From Thinopyrum elongatum (taxonomy: Eukaryota > Streptophyta > Magnoliopsida > Poales > Poaceae), in the NCBI GenBank assembly GCA_011799875.1, contig CM022303.1:281128850-281192849 (forward strand): a stretch of 64,000 nt of DNA, written 5' to 3'. This document shows positions 23,776-35,445 of this stretch, in pieces (the first letter of the stretch is position 1; each line of letters starts with the position of its first letter). The translations under genes were made by a program, and so were the position numbers. The notes below the pieces were generated by a model, which made no database searches, was not told the origin of the DNA, and saw nothing but the letters and a program-made list of their open reading frames with translations.

Positions 23776-24373
23776 GACTGACTGTAGGAACCCCCTTTCC
23801 AACTCCTTGGCCGAAGTTGAGTCTAGTGGTCCAAAACTGTTTTACTAACTTGGCTGTGTGGCTTACGGGCCCACGTCGCCAATTGGGTGGTATTAGGATC
23901 TTTTATTCCTCGACCTTTACTCTAGGACTCTGATCTCTCTTCTACTTGGGTTAAAATTTTACTAACTCCAACATTAGGTTCTCGTGATCACATCCACCCG
24001 GAGTTCTGAAATATCCCCCCTTGCTTTGAGATTATGGGCCATGTTCTGCTTTCAGGATCCTCTTATCGAGGGCACCCTGTGTTGTCACTTGCAGATTCCT
24101 CGCTCCAATAGTTTTCTCCGACGTTGATGTAGCCTTTGCTATGTCTCGTTGTGTACTTCCCTACCGCGTGCCTGTGCGCCACCTAGATGTCTAGCCCTCC
24201 CTTTTCAACTGTCGTAATGCCGGATACTAACCGAGGCTATGTGTGGCTTCGAATGTCTGGTGCGAATATGATGAAGCATCTATTGCACTTCCTTCTGTTG
24301 CGCGTGTTACTTCATGAATCATTCCGTACACCTGCAGTTTTTCTTGCTAAACTGCCCCTGTTGATTTGGCAGG
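23776..24373 (+). other. Leader of element E
   Basis: About 600 bp between primer site and gag, pyrimidine-rich, without conserved ORF. It is the expected untranslated leader. Confidence 0.6.
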
Positions 24374-24748
24374 ATGGCTGACGATCCTCCACCTCCACCC
24401 TATATTGCCGCAATGATGCAGCAGTTTGAATTGAACCGTCAGCTCAACGAGAGTCTGGTAAGACGTTTGGAACGCAACGAGGCTTGCCAGGAGCCTGGAC
24501 CGATCTCGCTGCCAGAATTTTTGCGCCTCAATCCGTCCGTTTTCCGCAACTCCACCAATCCTATGGATGCTGATGATTGGCTTCGTGACATCCTGTTTGA
24601 GATGGAGTCAGCTAATGTTGCCCCTGACAGTTACATCACCTTTGCGACATTCCACTTGAAGGGTCCCGTTGCTCAATGGTGGGAAAGCCACAAGGGTATG
24701 TTGCCTGCAGAGACTGTAACCACTTGGCAGGAATTTCAGTCAGCTATG
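24374..24748 (+). pseudogene. Gag N-terminus of element E, truncated
   Basis: ATG at 24374 (MADDPPPPPYIAAMMQQFEL), then a coiled segment and the capsid start: LPEFLRLNPSVFRNSTNPMD, ADDWLRDILFEME, AQWWESHKG. This matches chromovirus (Tekay/Del-type) Gag, which has PxFxG...P-x-DADDWL. The frame is intact up to the break but ends by running into C sequence at a TGA, so only about a third of the capsid region remains. Confidence 0.85.
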
Positions 24749-24750
24749 TG

Positions 24751-25343
24751 AATATTGAGCAAGCACCACATGTTGAAGGGTCTATGACAATATACTTCTA
24801 TGTGAATATGAACAACCATAAATCATTATGTTGTCTTCCTTGTCCAACATCAACAATTTTGGCATATAATATTTAATGGGGCTCACAATCATAAAAGTTG
24901 TCTAACATTTTATATTTGCATGTGAATCTTCTCTTCCCTTATTAATTCTTTCATGAGTTGCATCATTGACCAATGCTATGTTTGTCAATCTCCAATAAAT
25001 TTTACCACTTATACTTTTCCTTATGTGATGTCATTACTTACCATAAGATTAGAATATGATCTTTTTCATTTATTTTCCTTCCTTTTTATTGAAACATAAG
25101 AGTAAAGGAACAAAACTCAAAGTACTCATTATTATATATCTCTCAACACGATTACATAGATAGATAGATCACTAAGCAAGCACTCTAAAAGAAAGGATCG
25201 AACTAAACTTTTATTCAACCAAATCATAGGATAACTGAAGATCGAACTGAAATATATAAAGGCAAAGATAGTGGTGGTGATACGATACCGAGGCACCTCC
25301 CCCAAGCTTGGCACAAGCCAAGGGGAGTGCCCATACCATGAAC
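24751..25343 (-). other. Element C 3' noncoding region, right of E
   Basis: About 590 bp following the coiled-coil ORF in element orientation. It includes tcccccaagcttggcac near 25300 and the segment accacatgttga, which in B (47863) lies some 0.7 kb away from the sequence found at E's other flank; the stretch between is missing. Confidence 0.6.
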
Positions 25344-25871
25344 TCAAGTCTCCTTTGGTGGGGAAGATGATGATGGTGGTGGTGATGAAGTAGTAGCGAG
25401 CTTATCCTCCGGCTTCCATGGCAGCGGCTCACCATCATAAGAAGAAGCGCATGTCTCACGAGTCCTGCAACTGGCAGCTAAACTCATACCTTTAAATCTC
25501 GCCTCATATTCAAAGACTTGATTTTGGAGATCATAGATTTGGCTTTGCAGAAAATTGATTTGCTCGTTGAGGGTGAATTCGATGTCCTTCATGGATCAGC
25601 CATCCACCTTGTGATCACGGGTGAACTCCGTAATCATAAGGTGATTGACACTGAGCCCACGTTCCACCATCCCCTTGCACTTGAAGACCTCCTGCTCCAT
25701 GGCTTCGAGCCTAGCCTCCACGGTTCCCGTCCTCTTGGGCCCCTGGATGTCCCGGATGTGGAGCACCCCCTCATGCATCTCAATGGCTTGAGGGTGCTGC
25801 ATCACCTCCCGCAAATACGGGTTGATGACATTCTCGAAGAACTTGTCCTTGGAGGAGCTCGAAGCGGCCAT
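25344..25871 (-). pseudogene. Small coiled-coil ORF in the env position of element C
   Basis: An ATG at 25871 opens a frame of 91 codons (KDKFFENVINPYLREVMQ, then a heptad-like VEARLEAMEQEVFKCKGMVE), interrupted by a TGA at 25593-25595, then 82 more codons in the same frame (EQINFLQSQIYDLQNQVFEY). The end is serine/proline-rich. The whole would be about 175 residues, mostly helical and probably multimeric. It follows integrase and sits behind its own hairpin/TATA module. I see no signal peptide or membrane span. The role is unknown; related Fatima-type elements carry the same ORF. Confidence 0.72.
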
Positions 25872-25959
25872 GGCGATCTAGATCTGTCAGAAACCAGCAA
25901 GAAAGAAGAACAAAAGATTTCTTCGTGATACGATGGTCAATACATTCGGGGGTGGTGGG

Positions 25960-26077
25960 TATATAAAGATTTTTTATCTGGGGAAACAAGCAAATGTGAG
26001 GAAAACGGAGTCGGGAAGGTTCCCGAGGTGGGCACAACCCACCTGGGCGCGCCAGGCAAGGCAGGCGCGCCCTAGTG
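25960..26077 (-). promoter_or_regulatory. Internal promoter-like module in element C
   Basis: Hairpin arms CACCTGGGCGCGCC (26040-26053) and GGCGCGCCCTAGTG (26064-26077) with a 10-nt loop, then on the minus strand a TATA box (TTTATATA, 25960-25967) 72 bp downstream, and the coiled-coil ORF's ATG about 90 bp after that. The layout copies the LTR promoter (hairpin, then TATA). Confidence 0.65.
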
Positions 26078-26210
26078 TCTTATGCCCTCCTCGGTTGCCT
26101 TCCTGGTTGTTTCTTATTTTCCTAATTTTTGTAATATTCCAAAACTGATAAAAAAAAATATGGATTTTTCGGAGTCCGTTTACTTATCGTATCACGTACC
26201 TCCTCCTTTT

Positions 26211-27709
26211 TTAGTATTCTGGAGTGTTCCAAAAGGTTTCTTTTATGTGTTCCTCCGGTGTCATGGTTTGAATAATATTGCTTTCAACATTGATAGGCGT
26301 AACTGAGATATAGTGCTTAATTCTTTTCCCATTGACTGCCTTCAGATTAGTACCTTCAGCATTATTGATCTTAATAGCTCCAGAGCGATAAACCTCCTCG
26401 ATGATATATGGTCCTTCCCATTTAGAGAGAAGTTTTCCTGCAAAGAACCTGAAACGAGAGTTGTACAAGAGAACATATTCTCCCACTTTGAATTCCCGCT
26501 TTTGGATTCTTTTGTCATGCCATCTTTTAACTTTTTCTTTAAATAGTTTGGCATTTTCATAAGCTTGGGTTCTCCATTCATCTAATGAGCTAATATCAAA
26601 TAACCTCTTTTCACCGGCAAGTTTGAAATCATAGTTGAGTTCTTTAATTGCCCAATATGCTTTATGTTCTAACTCAAGAGGCAAATGATAAGCTTTTCCT
26701 TAAACCATTTTATAAGGAGACATACACATAGGATTTTTATATGCTATTCTGTAGGCCCAAAGTGCATCATCCAATTTCTTAGACCAATTCTTTTGGGACC
26801 TATTAGCAGTTTTTTTTGTAATATTAGCTTTATTTTTCTATTGCTAAGTTCAACTTGATCACTAGATTGAGGATGATAGGGTGATGAAATTCTATGGTTA
26901 ACATCACATTTAGCAAGCATTTTACGGAAAGCACCATGAATAAAGTGTGAACCACCATCAGTCATTAAATATCTAGGGACTCCACACCTTGGGAAAATAA
27001 CTTCTTTAAGTATTTTAATGGAAGTGTTATGATCAGCACTACTAGTTGGAATAGCTTCTACCCACTTAGTAACATAATCAACAGCAACCAAAATATGTGT
27101 ATACCCATTAGAGGAAGGAAAAGGTCCCATATAATCAAAACCCCAAACATCAAATGGTTCAACAACAAGTGAATAATTCATAGGAATTTCTTGACGCTTA
27201 CCGATATTACCAATTCTTTGACATTCATCACAAGATAAGACAAACTTACGGGCATCCTTGAAGAGAGTAGGCCAATAAAAACCAGATTGCAATACGTTAT
27301 GAGTAGTTCTATCTCCCGCATGATGCCCTCCATAAGCTTCAGAGTGACAATTCTGTAGGATTTGTTCCTGTTCATGCTCAGGTACACAACGTCTAATAAT
27401 ACCATCTACTCCTTCTTTATAAAGATGTGGGTCATCCCAAAAGTAGTGTCTTAAATCATAGAAGAATTTTTTCTTTTGCTGGTATGTGAAACTAGGTGGT
27501 ATGTATTTAGCAACAATATAATTAGCATAGTCAGCATACCAAGAAGTATTATGAGAAACATTTATTGTAGCTAGTTGTTCATCAGGAAAGCTATCATCAA
27601 TAGGTAGTGGATCATCAAGAATGTTCTCTAACCTAGACAAGTTATCAGCTATGGGATTCTCAGCTCCTTTCCTATCAGTGATATGTAAATCAAATTCTTG
27701 TAGCAAGAG
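26211..27709 (-). pseudogene. Integrase of element C
   Basis: 27706 onward gives the RNase H tail (QEFDLHITDRKGAENPIADN), the HHCC zinc region (CHSEAYGGHHAGDRT...CDECQRIG) and the DDE core (FDYMGPF, MTDGGSHF, and E in DQVELSNRK). A frameshift near 26830 and a TAA at about 26703 (after MSPYKMV) break it. The C-terminal domain is 26211-26684 (HLPLELEHKAYWAIKELNYD, ELKVGEYVLLYNSRF-like region, SKWEGPYIIEEV). No chromodomain is seen, in line with the Athila lineage. Dead copy. Confidence 0.88.
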
Positions 27710-27712
27710 AAC

Positions 27713-28904
27713 CTACCTAATGAGTCTAGGTTTAGCATCTTTCTTTTCAATAAGATATTTTATAGCAGCATGATCAGTGTGAACAATTACTTTGGAATCA
27801 ACAATATAAGATCTGAATTTGTCACAAGCAAACACAACTGCTAAAAATTCTTTTTCAGTGGTAGCATAGTTTCTTTGGGCACTGTCTAGAGTTTTGCTAG
27901 CATAATGAATAGCATTTAATTTCTTATCAACTCTTTGTCCTAGAACAGCACCAACAACATAATCACTAGCATCACACATAATTTCAAAAGGCAAGTTCCA
28001 ATCAGGTGGTTGAACAATAGGTGCAGAAGTTACGGCTTTCTTAAGTGTTTCAAAGGCTTCTACACAATCATCATAAAAAACAAATGGAACATCCTTTTGT
28101 AAAAGATTTGTAAGAGGCCTAGAAATTTTAGAGAAGTCTTTAATAAACCTCCTACAGAAATCAGCATGACCAAGGAAACTATGAATACCTTTAATATCTT
28201 TAGGACATGGCATTTTCTCAGTTGCATCAACTTTAGCTTTATCCACCTCAATACCTCGTTCAGAAATTTTATGCCCCAAGACAATACCTTCATTAACCAT
28301 AAAGTGGCACTTCTCCCAATTCAAGAAAAGATTAGTTTGCTCATATCTCTGCAAAACTCGATCAAGGTTGCTTAAGCAATCATCAAAAGAAGTTCCATAA
28401 ACAGAAAAATCATCCATGAAAACCTCAACAATCTTTTCACAAAAATCAGAGAATATAGCAGTCATACATCTTTGAAAGGTAGCAGGGCATAAACCAAAAG
28501 GCATGCGTCTATAAGCATAAGTTCCAAAAGGGCAAGTAAAGGTGATTTTCTCTTGATCAGGTTGTGAAACAGGTATTTGAGAAAAACCAGAATATCCATC
28601 GAGAAAGCAAAAGTGTGTGTGCTTAGCTAATCTTTCCAACATTTGATCAATAAAAGGCGAAGGGTAATGATCTTTTCTAGTTGCTTTATTTAGTTTTCTA
28701 AAATCAATTACCATTCTATAGCCAGTAACAATTCTTTGTGGAATAAGTTCATTTTTATCATTATGAACGACAGTAAATACCTCCCTTCTTAGGGACACAA
28801 TGAACGGGACTTACCCATCTACTATCAGCTATGGGATAGATTATACCTGCTTCCAGAAGATTTAGTATTTCAGTTCTTACCACTTCCTTCATCTTAGGAT
28901 TCAA
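27713..28904 (-). pseudogene. Reverse transcriptase and RNase H of element C
   Basis: The frame at 27713-28798 contains the RT core: [48 protein letters not shown] and the catalytic box VFMDDF. RNase H follows with [20 protein letters not shown] and [20 protein letters not shown]. The N-terminal part ([13 protein letters not shown]) lies in another frame in 28799-28904, because one extra T near 28780 shifts the frame. The frame ends with TAG at 27710-27712 where a tryptophan codon (TGG) is expected. The gene would copy RNA of C and perhaps of related defective elements; this copy cannot. Confidence 0.9.
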
Positions 28905-30028
28905 TCATTGTTGATGATCAACAACGGGTTTAGCATCAGGTTCCATATTAATCTTGTGCTGACAGAGAGTGGGACTAATGCCCTTAAGATCATCAAGAGT
29001 ATATCCAATAGCGGCACAGTGCTTCCTCAGAGTTTTTAATAATCTTTCTTCTTCATGTTCTAAAAGGTTAGCACTAATAATAACAGGATATATCTTTTTC
29101 TCATCAAGATAAGCATATTTCAAAGTGTCAGGCAATTTTTTTAATTCAAACACAGGATCACCTTTAGGTGGAGGAGGACCTCCTAGAGTTTCAATAGGCA
29201 AATTATGTTTGAGCAGAGGTCGTTGTTCAAAGAAATTTTTATCTATTTCATTTCTTTCAAGCATATGCATATCATTTTCATGGTCTAACAAATATTGTTC
29301 TAGTGGATCAGTAGGAGGCACGGCAATAGAAGCAAGACCAATTATTTCATCCTTACTAGGTAATTCTTTCTTATGAGGTTGTCTATTAAACTTGGAGAAA
29401 TTAAACTCATGAGATTCATCACCAAAGCTAACACCGATAGTTTGTTTTTCACAATCTATTTTAGCATTAACGGTGTTCAAGAAAGGTCTACCAAAGATAA
29501 TGGGACAAAATTCATCTTGTGGGGAACCGAGAATTAGAAAATTAGTAGGATATTTTATTTTCCCACACAAGACTTCAACATCTCTAACAATCCCAAGTGG
29601 TGTGATGGTGTCTCGATTAGCAAGTTTAATAGTGACATCTATGTCTTCTATTTCAGCGAGTGCTATGTCATCCATAATTTCTTGGTAAAGAGTAAAAGGA
29701 ATAGAACTCACACTAGCACCCAAGTCATATAAACCATGATAGCAATGATCTCCAATTTTTACTGAGACAACAGACATGCCAACTACGGGTCTATGTTTAT
29801 CCTTATCATTAGGTTTGGCAATTCTAGCAGCTTCATCACAGAAGTAAATAACATGCCCATCATATTATCTACCAGGAGATCTTTAACTATAGCAACACTA
29901 GGTTCTACTTTAATTTGCTCAGAAGTTTTAGGTGTTTTTATATTACTTTTGCGAACCACAGTTGAAACCTTAGCATGTTCCTTTATCCTAACAGGGAAAG
30001 GTGGCTTTTCAATATAAGCAGTAGGCAC
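28905..30028 (-). pseudogene. Protease region of element C
   Basis: 29783-30028 is the pre-protease linker (PPFPVRIKEHAK), frameshifted at its end. 28905-29777 is a 290-codon frame with the retropepsin site YDLGASVSSIPFTLYQEI, the flap region (TNFLILGSPQDEFCPIIFG) and the linker to reverse transcriptase, ending at a TAA after DAKPVVDHQQ. The enzyme cleaves the polyprotein. The DLGAS variant of the active site is normal for the Athila lineage. Confidence 0.87.
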
Positions 30029-30032
30029 AACT

Positions 30033-30332
30033 GGATCAACATTGTAAATAATAGTTTCATATTTAACTATGACCGGCTCTTTAATTTCTTATTTAATAGG
30101 TGGGTGGTATTTAAACCACTTCTCCTAAGGGAGATCAACATGAGTAGCAAATGATTCACAGAAATAGGCTACTATCTCAGAGTCAAGTCCATATTTAGTG
30201 CTAAACTTCTGAAAAGCATCGGTATTCATAAAAGATTTAACACAATCAAACTTAAGCTTAATACCTGACTCTTTACCTTCGTCAAGTTCCCAATCTTCAG
30301 AGTTGCATTTAATTCTTTCTAAAAGATCCCAC
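30033..30332 (-). pseudogene. Gag of element C, left fragment
   Basis: From the G insertion site the sequence continues DLLERIKCNSEDWELDEGKE and FDCVKSFMNTDAFQ, typical of the Gag C-terminal linker in this lineage, ending in a stop at 30125; remnants continue toward the protease. Confidence 0.78.
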
Positions 30333-31934
30333 TGATGTTGGCTTGAATTACGTCGGTATTTCCCCAAAGAGGAAGGGATGATGCAGCACATCAACGGTAG
30401 GTATTTCCCTTAGTGATGAGACCAAGGTTATCGAACCTGTAGGAGAAACAAGCAGCACTACGTAAACAACACCTGCACACAAAGAACAAATACTTGCAAC
30501 CCGACGTGTTAAAGGGGTTGTCAATCCCTTTCGGGTAACAGCGCCAGAAATTGGCAAACAGGCATGAGATAAATTGTAGTAGATTGATAGATGCAAATAA
30601 AAGCAAATAAAATTCAGTGAGGTATTTTTGGGTTTTTGGAAATATAGATCTGAAAATAAAAGTGGCAAATAAATAAAAAGGCAAATAGCAAAATAGATCT
30701 GAAAATATATGATGGGAAAATAGACCTGGGGGCCGTAGATTTCACTAGTGGCTTCTCTCGAGAAAAATAGCATACGGTGGGTAAACAAATTACTGTTGGG
30801 CAATTGATAGAACTTCAAATAATTATGACGATATCCAGGCAATGATCATTATATAGGCATCATGTCCAAGATTAGTAGACCGACTCCTGCCTGCATCTAC
30901 TACTATTACTCCACACATCGACCGCTATCCAGCATGCATCTAGTGTACTAAGTTCATGGAGAAATAGAGTAATGCAATAAGAACGATGACATGATGTAGA
31001 CAAGATCTATTTATGTAGAAATAGACCCCATCTTGTTATCCTTAATAGCAATAATACATACGTGTCGGTTCCCCTTCTGTCACTGGGATCAAGCACCGTA
31101 AGATCGAACCCATCACAAAGCACATCTTCCCATGGCAAGAAAAATCGATCTAGTTGGCCTAACTCAACCAAAGATTCGAAGAAGAAATATGAGGCTATAA
31201 GTAATCATTCATATAAGAGATCAAAAGACTCAAATAACTTTCATGGATAAAAACATAGATCTGATCATAAACTCAAAGTTCATCGGATCCCAACAAACAC
31301 ACCGCAAAAAAGAGTTACATCAAATAGATCTCCAAGAGACCATTGTATTGAGAATCAAAAGAGAGAGAGGAAGCCATCTAGCTACTGCCTACGGACCCGT
31401 AGGTCTACAATGAACTACTCACGCATCATCGAAGAGGCACCAATGAGGATGATGAACCCCTCTGTGATGGTGTCTAGATTGGATCTGTGGTTTCTGGAAA
31501 TTGCGGTGGATGGAATTGATTTTCGTTGACTTCCCTAGGGTTTCTAGAATATTGGGGTATTTATAGAGCAAAGAGGCGGTGCGGGAGGTGGCCGAGGTGG
31601 GCACAACCCACCTGGGCGCACCTGGGCCCCCAGGCGCGCCCTGGTGGGTTATGCTCCCCTCGGAGCCCCCCTCAGGTACTTTCTCGGCCCAACTTGTGTC
31701 TTCTGGTCCAGAAAAAATCACCAAAAAGTTTCGCTGCGTTTGGACTCTGTTTGGTATTGATTTCCTACGAAGTAAAAAACAAGCAAAAAATAGCAACTGG
31801 CACTGGGCACTATGTCAATATGTTAGTCCCAAAAAATGATATAAAGTTGCTATAAAATGATTGTAAAACATCCAAGAATGATAATATAACAGCGTGGAAC
31901 AATAAAAAATTATAGATTTGTTGGAGACGTATCA
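30333..31934 (-). repeat. 3' LTR of element G
   Basis: 1602 bp, TGATGTTGGCTTG to GACGTATCA. Contains hairpin (31609-31646) and TATA (31558-31565). Confidence 0.93.
31558..31646 (-). promoter_or_regulatory. Hairpin plus TATA module in G 3' LTR
   Basis: Arms CACCTGGGCGCACC (31609-31622) and GGCGCGCCCTGGTG (31633-31646), 10-nt loop; TATAAATA on the minus strand at 31558-31565. Confidence 0.7.
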
Positions 31935-31950
31935 ACATCCCCAAGTTTAA
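31935..31950 (-). other. Polypurine tract of element G
   Basis: The minus strand reads TTAAACTTGGGGATGT against the 3' LTR; AAGCTT of the related elements has become AAACTT. Confidence 0.75.
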
Positions 31951-33603
31951 TTCCTGCTCGTCCTCGAGTAGGTAAATGATAAAAATAGAATTTTTGATGT
32001 GGAATGCTGCCTAACATGTTCATCACATATTCTTTTCTTTGTAGCATGGACATTTGAACTTTTATATGATTCAAAGCAATAGTCTAGTTTTGACATGAGG
32101 ATTTCAATACTCAAGCATATCAACAAGCAACCATGTCTTTCAAAATATCAACACTAAAGCAAGTTATCCCTAGCCCATTATGCTCAATCATTGATCCATT
32201 CATGAAACACACTCGCATATTAGCTACACCTAATGCTCAAGTACGATCAGAGTGCCCCTTAGTTGGTGCTTTATAAGAGAAGATGGAGACTCAAAATAAA
32301 ATAAAAACTGCATAAAGTATAAGAAAGGCCCTTCGCAGAGGGAAGTAGGGATTTGTAGAGGTGCCAGAGCTCAAAGCGAAAAAAAGTAGAGATAAATCAT
32401 TTTGGTTGGCATGCTTTTCCTGCCAACGAAAATGATCGAGTAGTTCCCAATACTTTCCATGCTAGATATATCATTGACGGTTCCCAAACAGAAAATAAAG
32501 TTTATTCCTTTTTCCACCATACTTTCACTTTCCATGGCTAGCCGTATCCACGAGTGCCCTCCATACCAACACTTTCCAAGGAATTTATTATTTTACAACA
32601 TAAAGTAAATTCATTTTTCATTTTGGGACTGGGCATCCCTAATACCTTTGACGTACTCTCGTGCAATGATAAGTGAATAAACACTCATCTTGAGAATAAC
32701 ACATCTAGCATGGAAATATATCAGCCACCCCCTACTGTTTCATGAGTGGTACGAGCACACAAAAGAGAAATTTATTTTGAAATTAGAGGTGACACATACA
32801 AATTTGCTTAGAACGGCATGAAAATACCGCATATAGGTAGGTATAGTGGACTCATATGGCAAAACTGGTTTAAGGATTTTGGATGCACAAGTAGTGATTA
32901 TACTTAGTGCAAATGAAGGCTAGCAAAAGATTGAGAAGCATCCAACCAAGAAACGAAAAATCTCATAAGCGAGCATTAAGCATAACTAACACCGAATAAT
33001 GCACCACAAGTAGGATGTAATTTCATTGCATAACTATTGACTTTCATGCTTGCATAGGGAATCACAAACCTTAACACCAATATTCTTACTAAAGCATAAT
33101 TACTCATCAACATGACTCACATATTATATCAACATATCGCAAAACTATTACAAGGAATCAAGTTTATTTTGTCCGATGATCTTCATGAAAGTTTTTATTA
33201 TATCCCTCTTGAATATCTATCACTTTGGGACTAGTTCAATGTGTTGCTTTTGATAGCTCAAACAAATCTAAGTGAAGAACATGAGCATAAAAAATTTCTT
33301 CTCTCAAAATAATCTAAGTGAAGCAAGAGACAATTTCTAATTTTTTTTACTAACTCTCAAATAAATCTAACTAAAGCATGAGAGCATTTCTTCAAAATAC
33401 TAAAGCACACCGTGCTAAAAAAGATATAAGTGAAGCACTAGAGCAATTCCATAGCTCATAAAGATTTAAGTGAAGCACAGAGAGCAATTCTCTCAAAACA
33501 AGCAAAGACTCATATCATACAAGACGCTCCAAGAAAAACTCATGATATGTGACGAATAAAAATATAGCTCCAAGTAAAATACCGATGGTCATTAGAAGAA
33601 AGA

Positions 33604-33626
33604 GGGGATGCCACTCGGGCATCCCC
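33604..33626 (-). other. Stem-loop GGGGATGCC/GGCATCCCC in element G
   Basis: Nine-base arms with a 5-nt loop, next to AAGCTT, corresponding to the B and D versions. Confidence 0.75.
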
Positions 33627-34285
33627 AAGCTTAGTTGCTTGCTTCTCTTTGGATAATGGCTTGGGGTGCCATGGGGCATCCCCAAGCTTAGGCTCTTCTT
33701 ACTCCTTATTCCTTCATACATCGTAATCTCACCCAAAACTTGAAAACTTCAATCACACAAAACTCAACAAAACCTTCGTGAGATCCGTTAGTATAAGAAA
33801 ACTAATATTTACTTTAAGTACTGTAGAAAACCCATTCAAATTTTGTTCTTGCATTATATCTACTGTATTCTAACTTTACCATGGCTTATAACCTCCAATA
33901 CAAACCATAGATTCTTCAAAATAAGCACACAATGCAAAGAAAACAGAATCTGTCAAAAACAGAACAGTCTGCAAAGATACGAATTGTTATCATACTTCTG
34001 TAACGCCAAAAATTCTGAAAAAATAGGAAAACATAGGAAATTTGTATATAAATATTTTTTAAAAAAATCAGAATTTTTAGTCTCTTCTGTAAATTTTCAA
34101 AATTGTTTTACTGGATGCAAAAGTTTCTGTTTTCCAACAAGATCAAATCAACTATCACCAAAGCTATCCTAAAGGCTTTACTTGGCACAAACACGAATTA
34201 AAACGCTAAAAACACAATCATAATAGTAGCATAAGTGTGCAAACACTCAAGAACAGAAAGAAAAGGAAGAAATAAATTTTATTCA

Positions 34286-34301
34286 TTGGGTTGCCTCCCA
34301 A
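34286..34301 (-). other. Stem-loop after the ORF in element G
   Basis: The minus strand reads TTGGGAGGCAACCCAA: five-base arms, six-base loop. The same 16-mer follows the ORFs of D (40925-40940) and, with one change, B (17212-17227). Confidence 0.8.
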
Positions 34302-34327
34302 CAAGCGCTATCGTTTTATGCCCCTAG

Positions 34328-35206
34328 CTAGGCATAAGATTTAAATGATGCTCGCAAGAAAGATAATAATTGAAACACAAAGAGAGCATCATAGGACATG
34401 TGACAAACACATTTAAGTCTAACATAATTCCTATGCATAGGAATTTTATAGGAAAACAAATTAGCAAAACAAGCAAGATCTAGCATATGCAAGGAAGAAG
34501 AAAGAAACAATAGCAATCTCAACATGAAGAGAGGTAATTTAGTAATATGAAAATTTCCACAACCATATTTTCCTCTATCATAATAATTACATGTGGGATC
34601 ATATTAAAATTCAACAATATAGCTATCGTATAAAATATTCTCAACATGATCCACATGCATGCAAAGTTGACACTCTTCCAAAATAGTGGGATTATCATCA
34701 AATAAAGTCATGACCTCTCCAAGCCCACTTTTATCAAAAATTTCATAAGATTAAACACTCTCCAAATATGTGGGATTATTTTTACCTAAAGTTTACACTC
34801 TTCTAAACCCACTTTCAATATTATTGCAAACATTATTATCAATAGCATATTCATCATGAGGCTCAAATAAATTTTCAAGATCACAAGAAGAATCACCCCA
34901 ATCATGATCATTGCAATAAGTAGTGGACATATCAAAATTAGCATCCCCAAGCTTGGGGTTTTGTATATTATTAGCACAATTGATATTAATAGAATTTGTA
35001 ATAATATCATTGCAATCATGCTTTTCAGTCAAGGAGCTATCATGAATCACTTTATAAATTCCTTCGTTTAACACTTCATCACAATTTTCAGATTCATAAA
35101 TCTCAAGCAAAACTTCATAAAGATAATCTAGTGAACTCAATTCACTAGCAATTGGTTCATCAATATTGGATTTTTTGAAAATATTAGCAAGTGGTTGAGG
35201 ATCCAT
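34328..35206 (-). pseudogene. Acidic repeat protein of element G, function unknown
   Basis: Begins MDPQPLANIFKKSN at 35206, about 200 bp after the primer site. The first 137 codons match B's product (ESENCDEVLNEG, EKHDCNDIITNSININ, KLGDANFD). Degenerate sequence then gives ESGFRRV-TL and KSGLGEVMTLFDDNPTILEE, the same repeated motif as in B. The last segment (34328-34525) ends with the conserved block KIPMHRNYVRLKCVCHMSYD. In-frame stops and shifts lie between 34525 and 34793. No catalytic motif or Gag signature is visible. Being the only protein of two separate elements, it probably mattered for the family. Confidence 0.7.
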
Positions 35207-35415
35207 ATCAATAGATTTTTAGAAAGCAAATAGAAGACACATGGCAACACAAGCAAACAAGAGATCTGACGAGAAAAAGGCAACAAAAAAGAGGGCGAAT
35301 AAAACGGAAATTTTTTGTGAAGTGGGGGAGATGAAAACGAGAGGCAAAAGGCAAACAATGTAAATTGCAAGGAGATGAGATTTGTGATTAGGAAACTAAT
35401 AGATGTTGATGATGT

Positions 35416-35434
35416 CTCCCCGGCAACGACGCCA
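35416..35434 (-). other. Primer binding site of element G (tRNA-Asp type)
   Basis: The minus strand reads TGGCGTCGTTGCCGGGGAG, one C-to-T change from the tRNA-Asp complement. Confidence 0.87.
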
Positions 35435-35445
35435 GAAATTCCTTT

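Larger units (their letters stand above)
19741..24750 (+). mobile_element. Element E: truncated chromovirus-type gypsy retrotransposon
   Basis: A plus-strand fragment in C's 3' noncoding region: a full 4.0-kb 5' LTR (19741-23759), primer site, leader and the first 125 codons of gag, then an abrupt return to C sequence near 24750. There is no second LTR and no TSD. The C sequence that should lie next to the right break (about 0.7 kb by comparison with B) is absent, so one deletion probably removed the rest of E and some of C. The right boundary is uncertain by about 10 bp. Confidence 0.8.
31951..34327 (-). other. Element G 3' noncoding region
   Basis: About 2.4 kb without coding sequence. It contains the end-of-ORF stem-loop (34286-34301), the PPT-like cassettes GCATCCCCAAGCTT at 33619 and 33677, the hairpin 33604-33626, short repeated 'aagtgaagcac' phrases at 33270-33480, and the block shared with W and B (32325-32930). 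Confidence 0.65.

Noticed and set aside
25518..25928. 136-codon plus-strand ORF
   Set aside because: It is the complement of the coiled-coil ORF of C; the minus-strand frame has the conserved protein.
30348..30842. 164-codon minus-strand ORF with hydrophobic segments, a possible membrane protein
   Set aside because: It lies wholly in the G LTR and is broken in the partner LTR by the 235-bp deletion; no domain.
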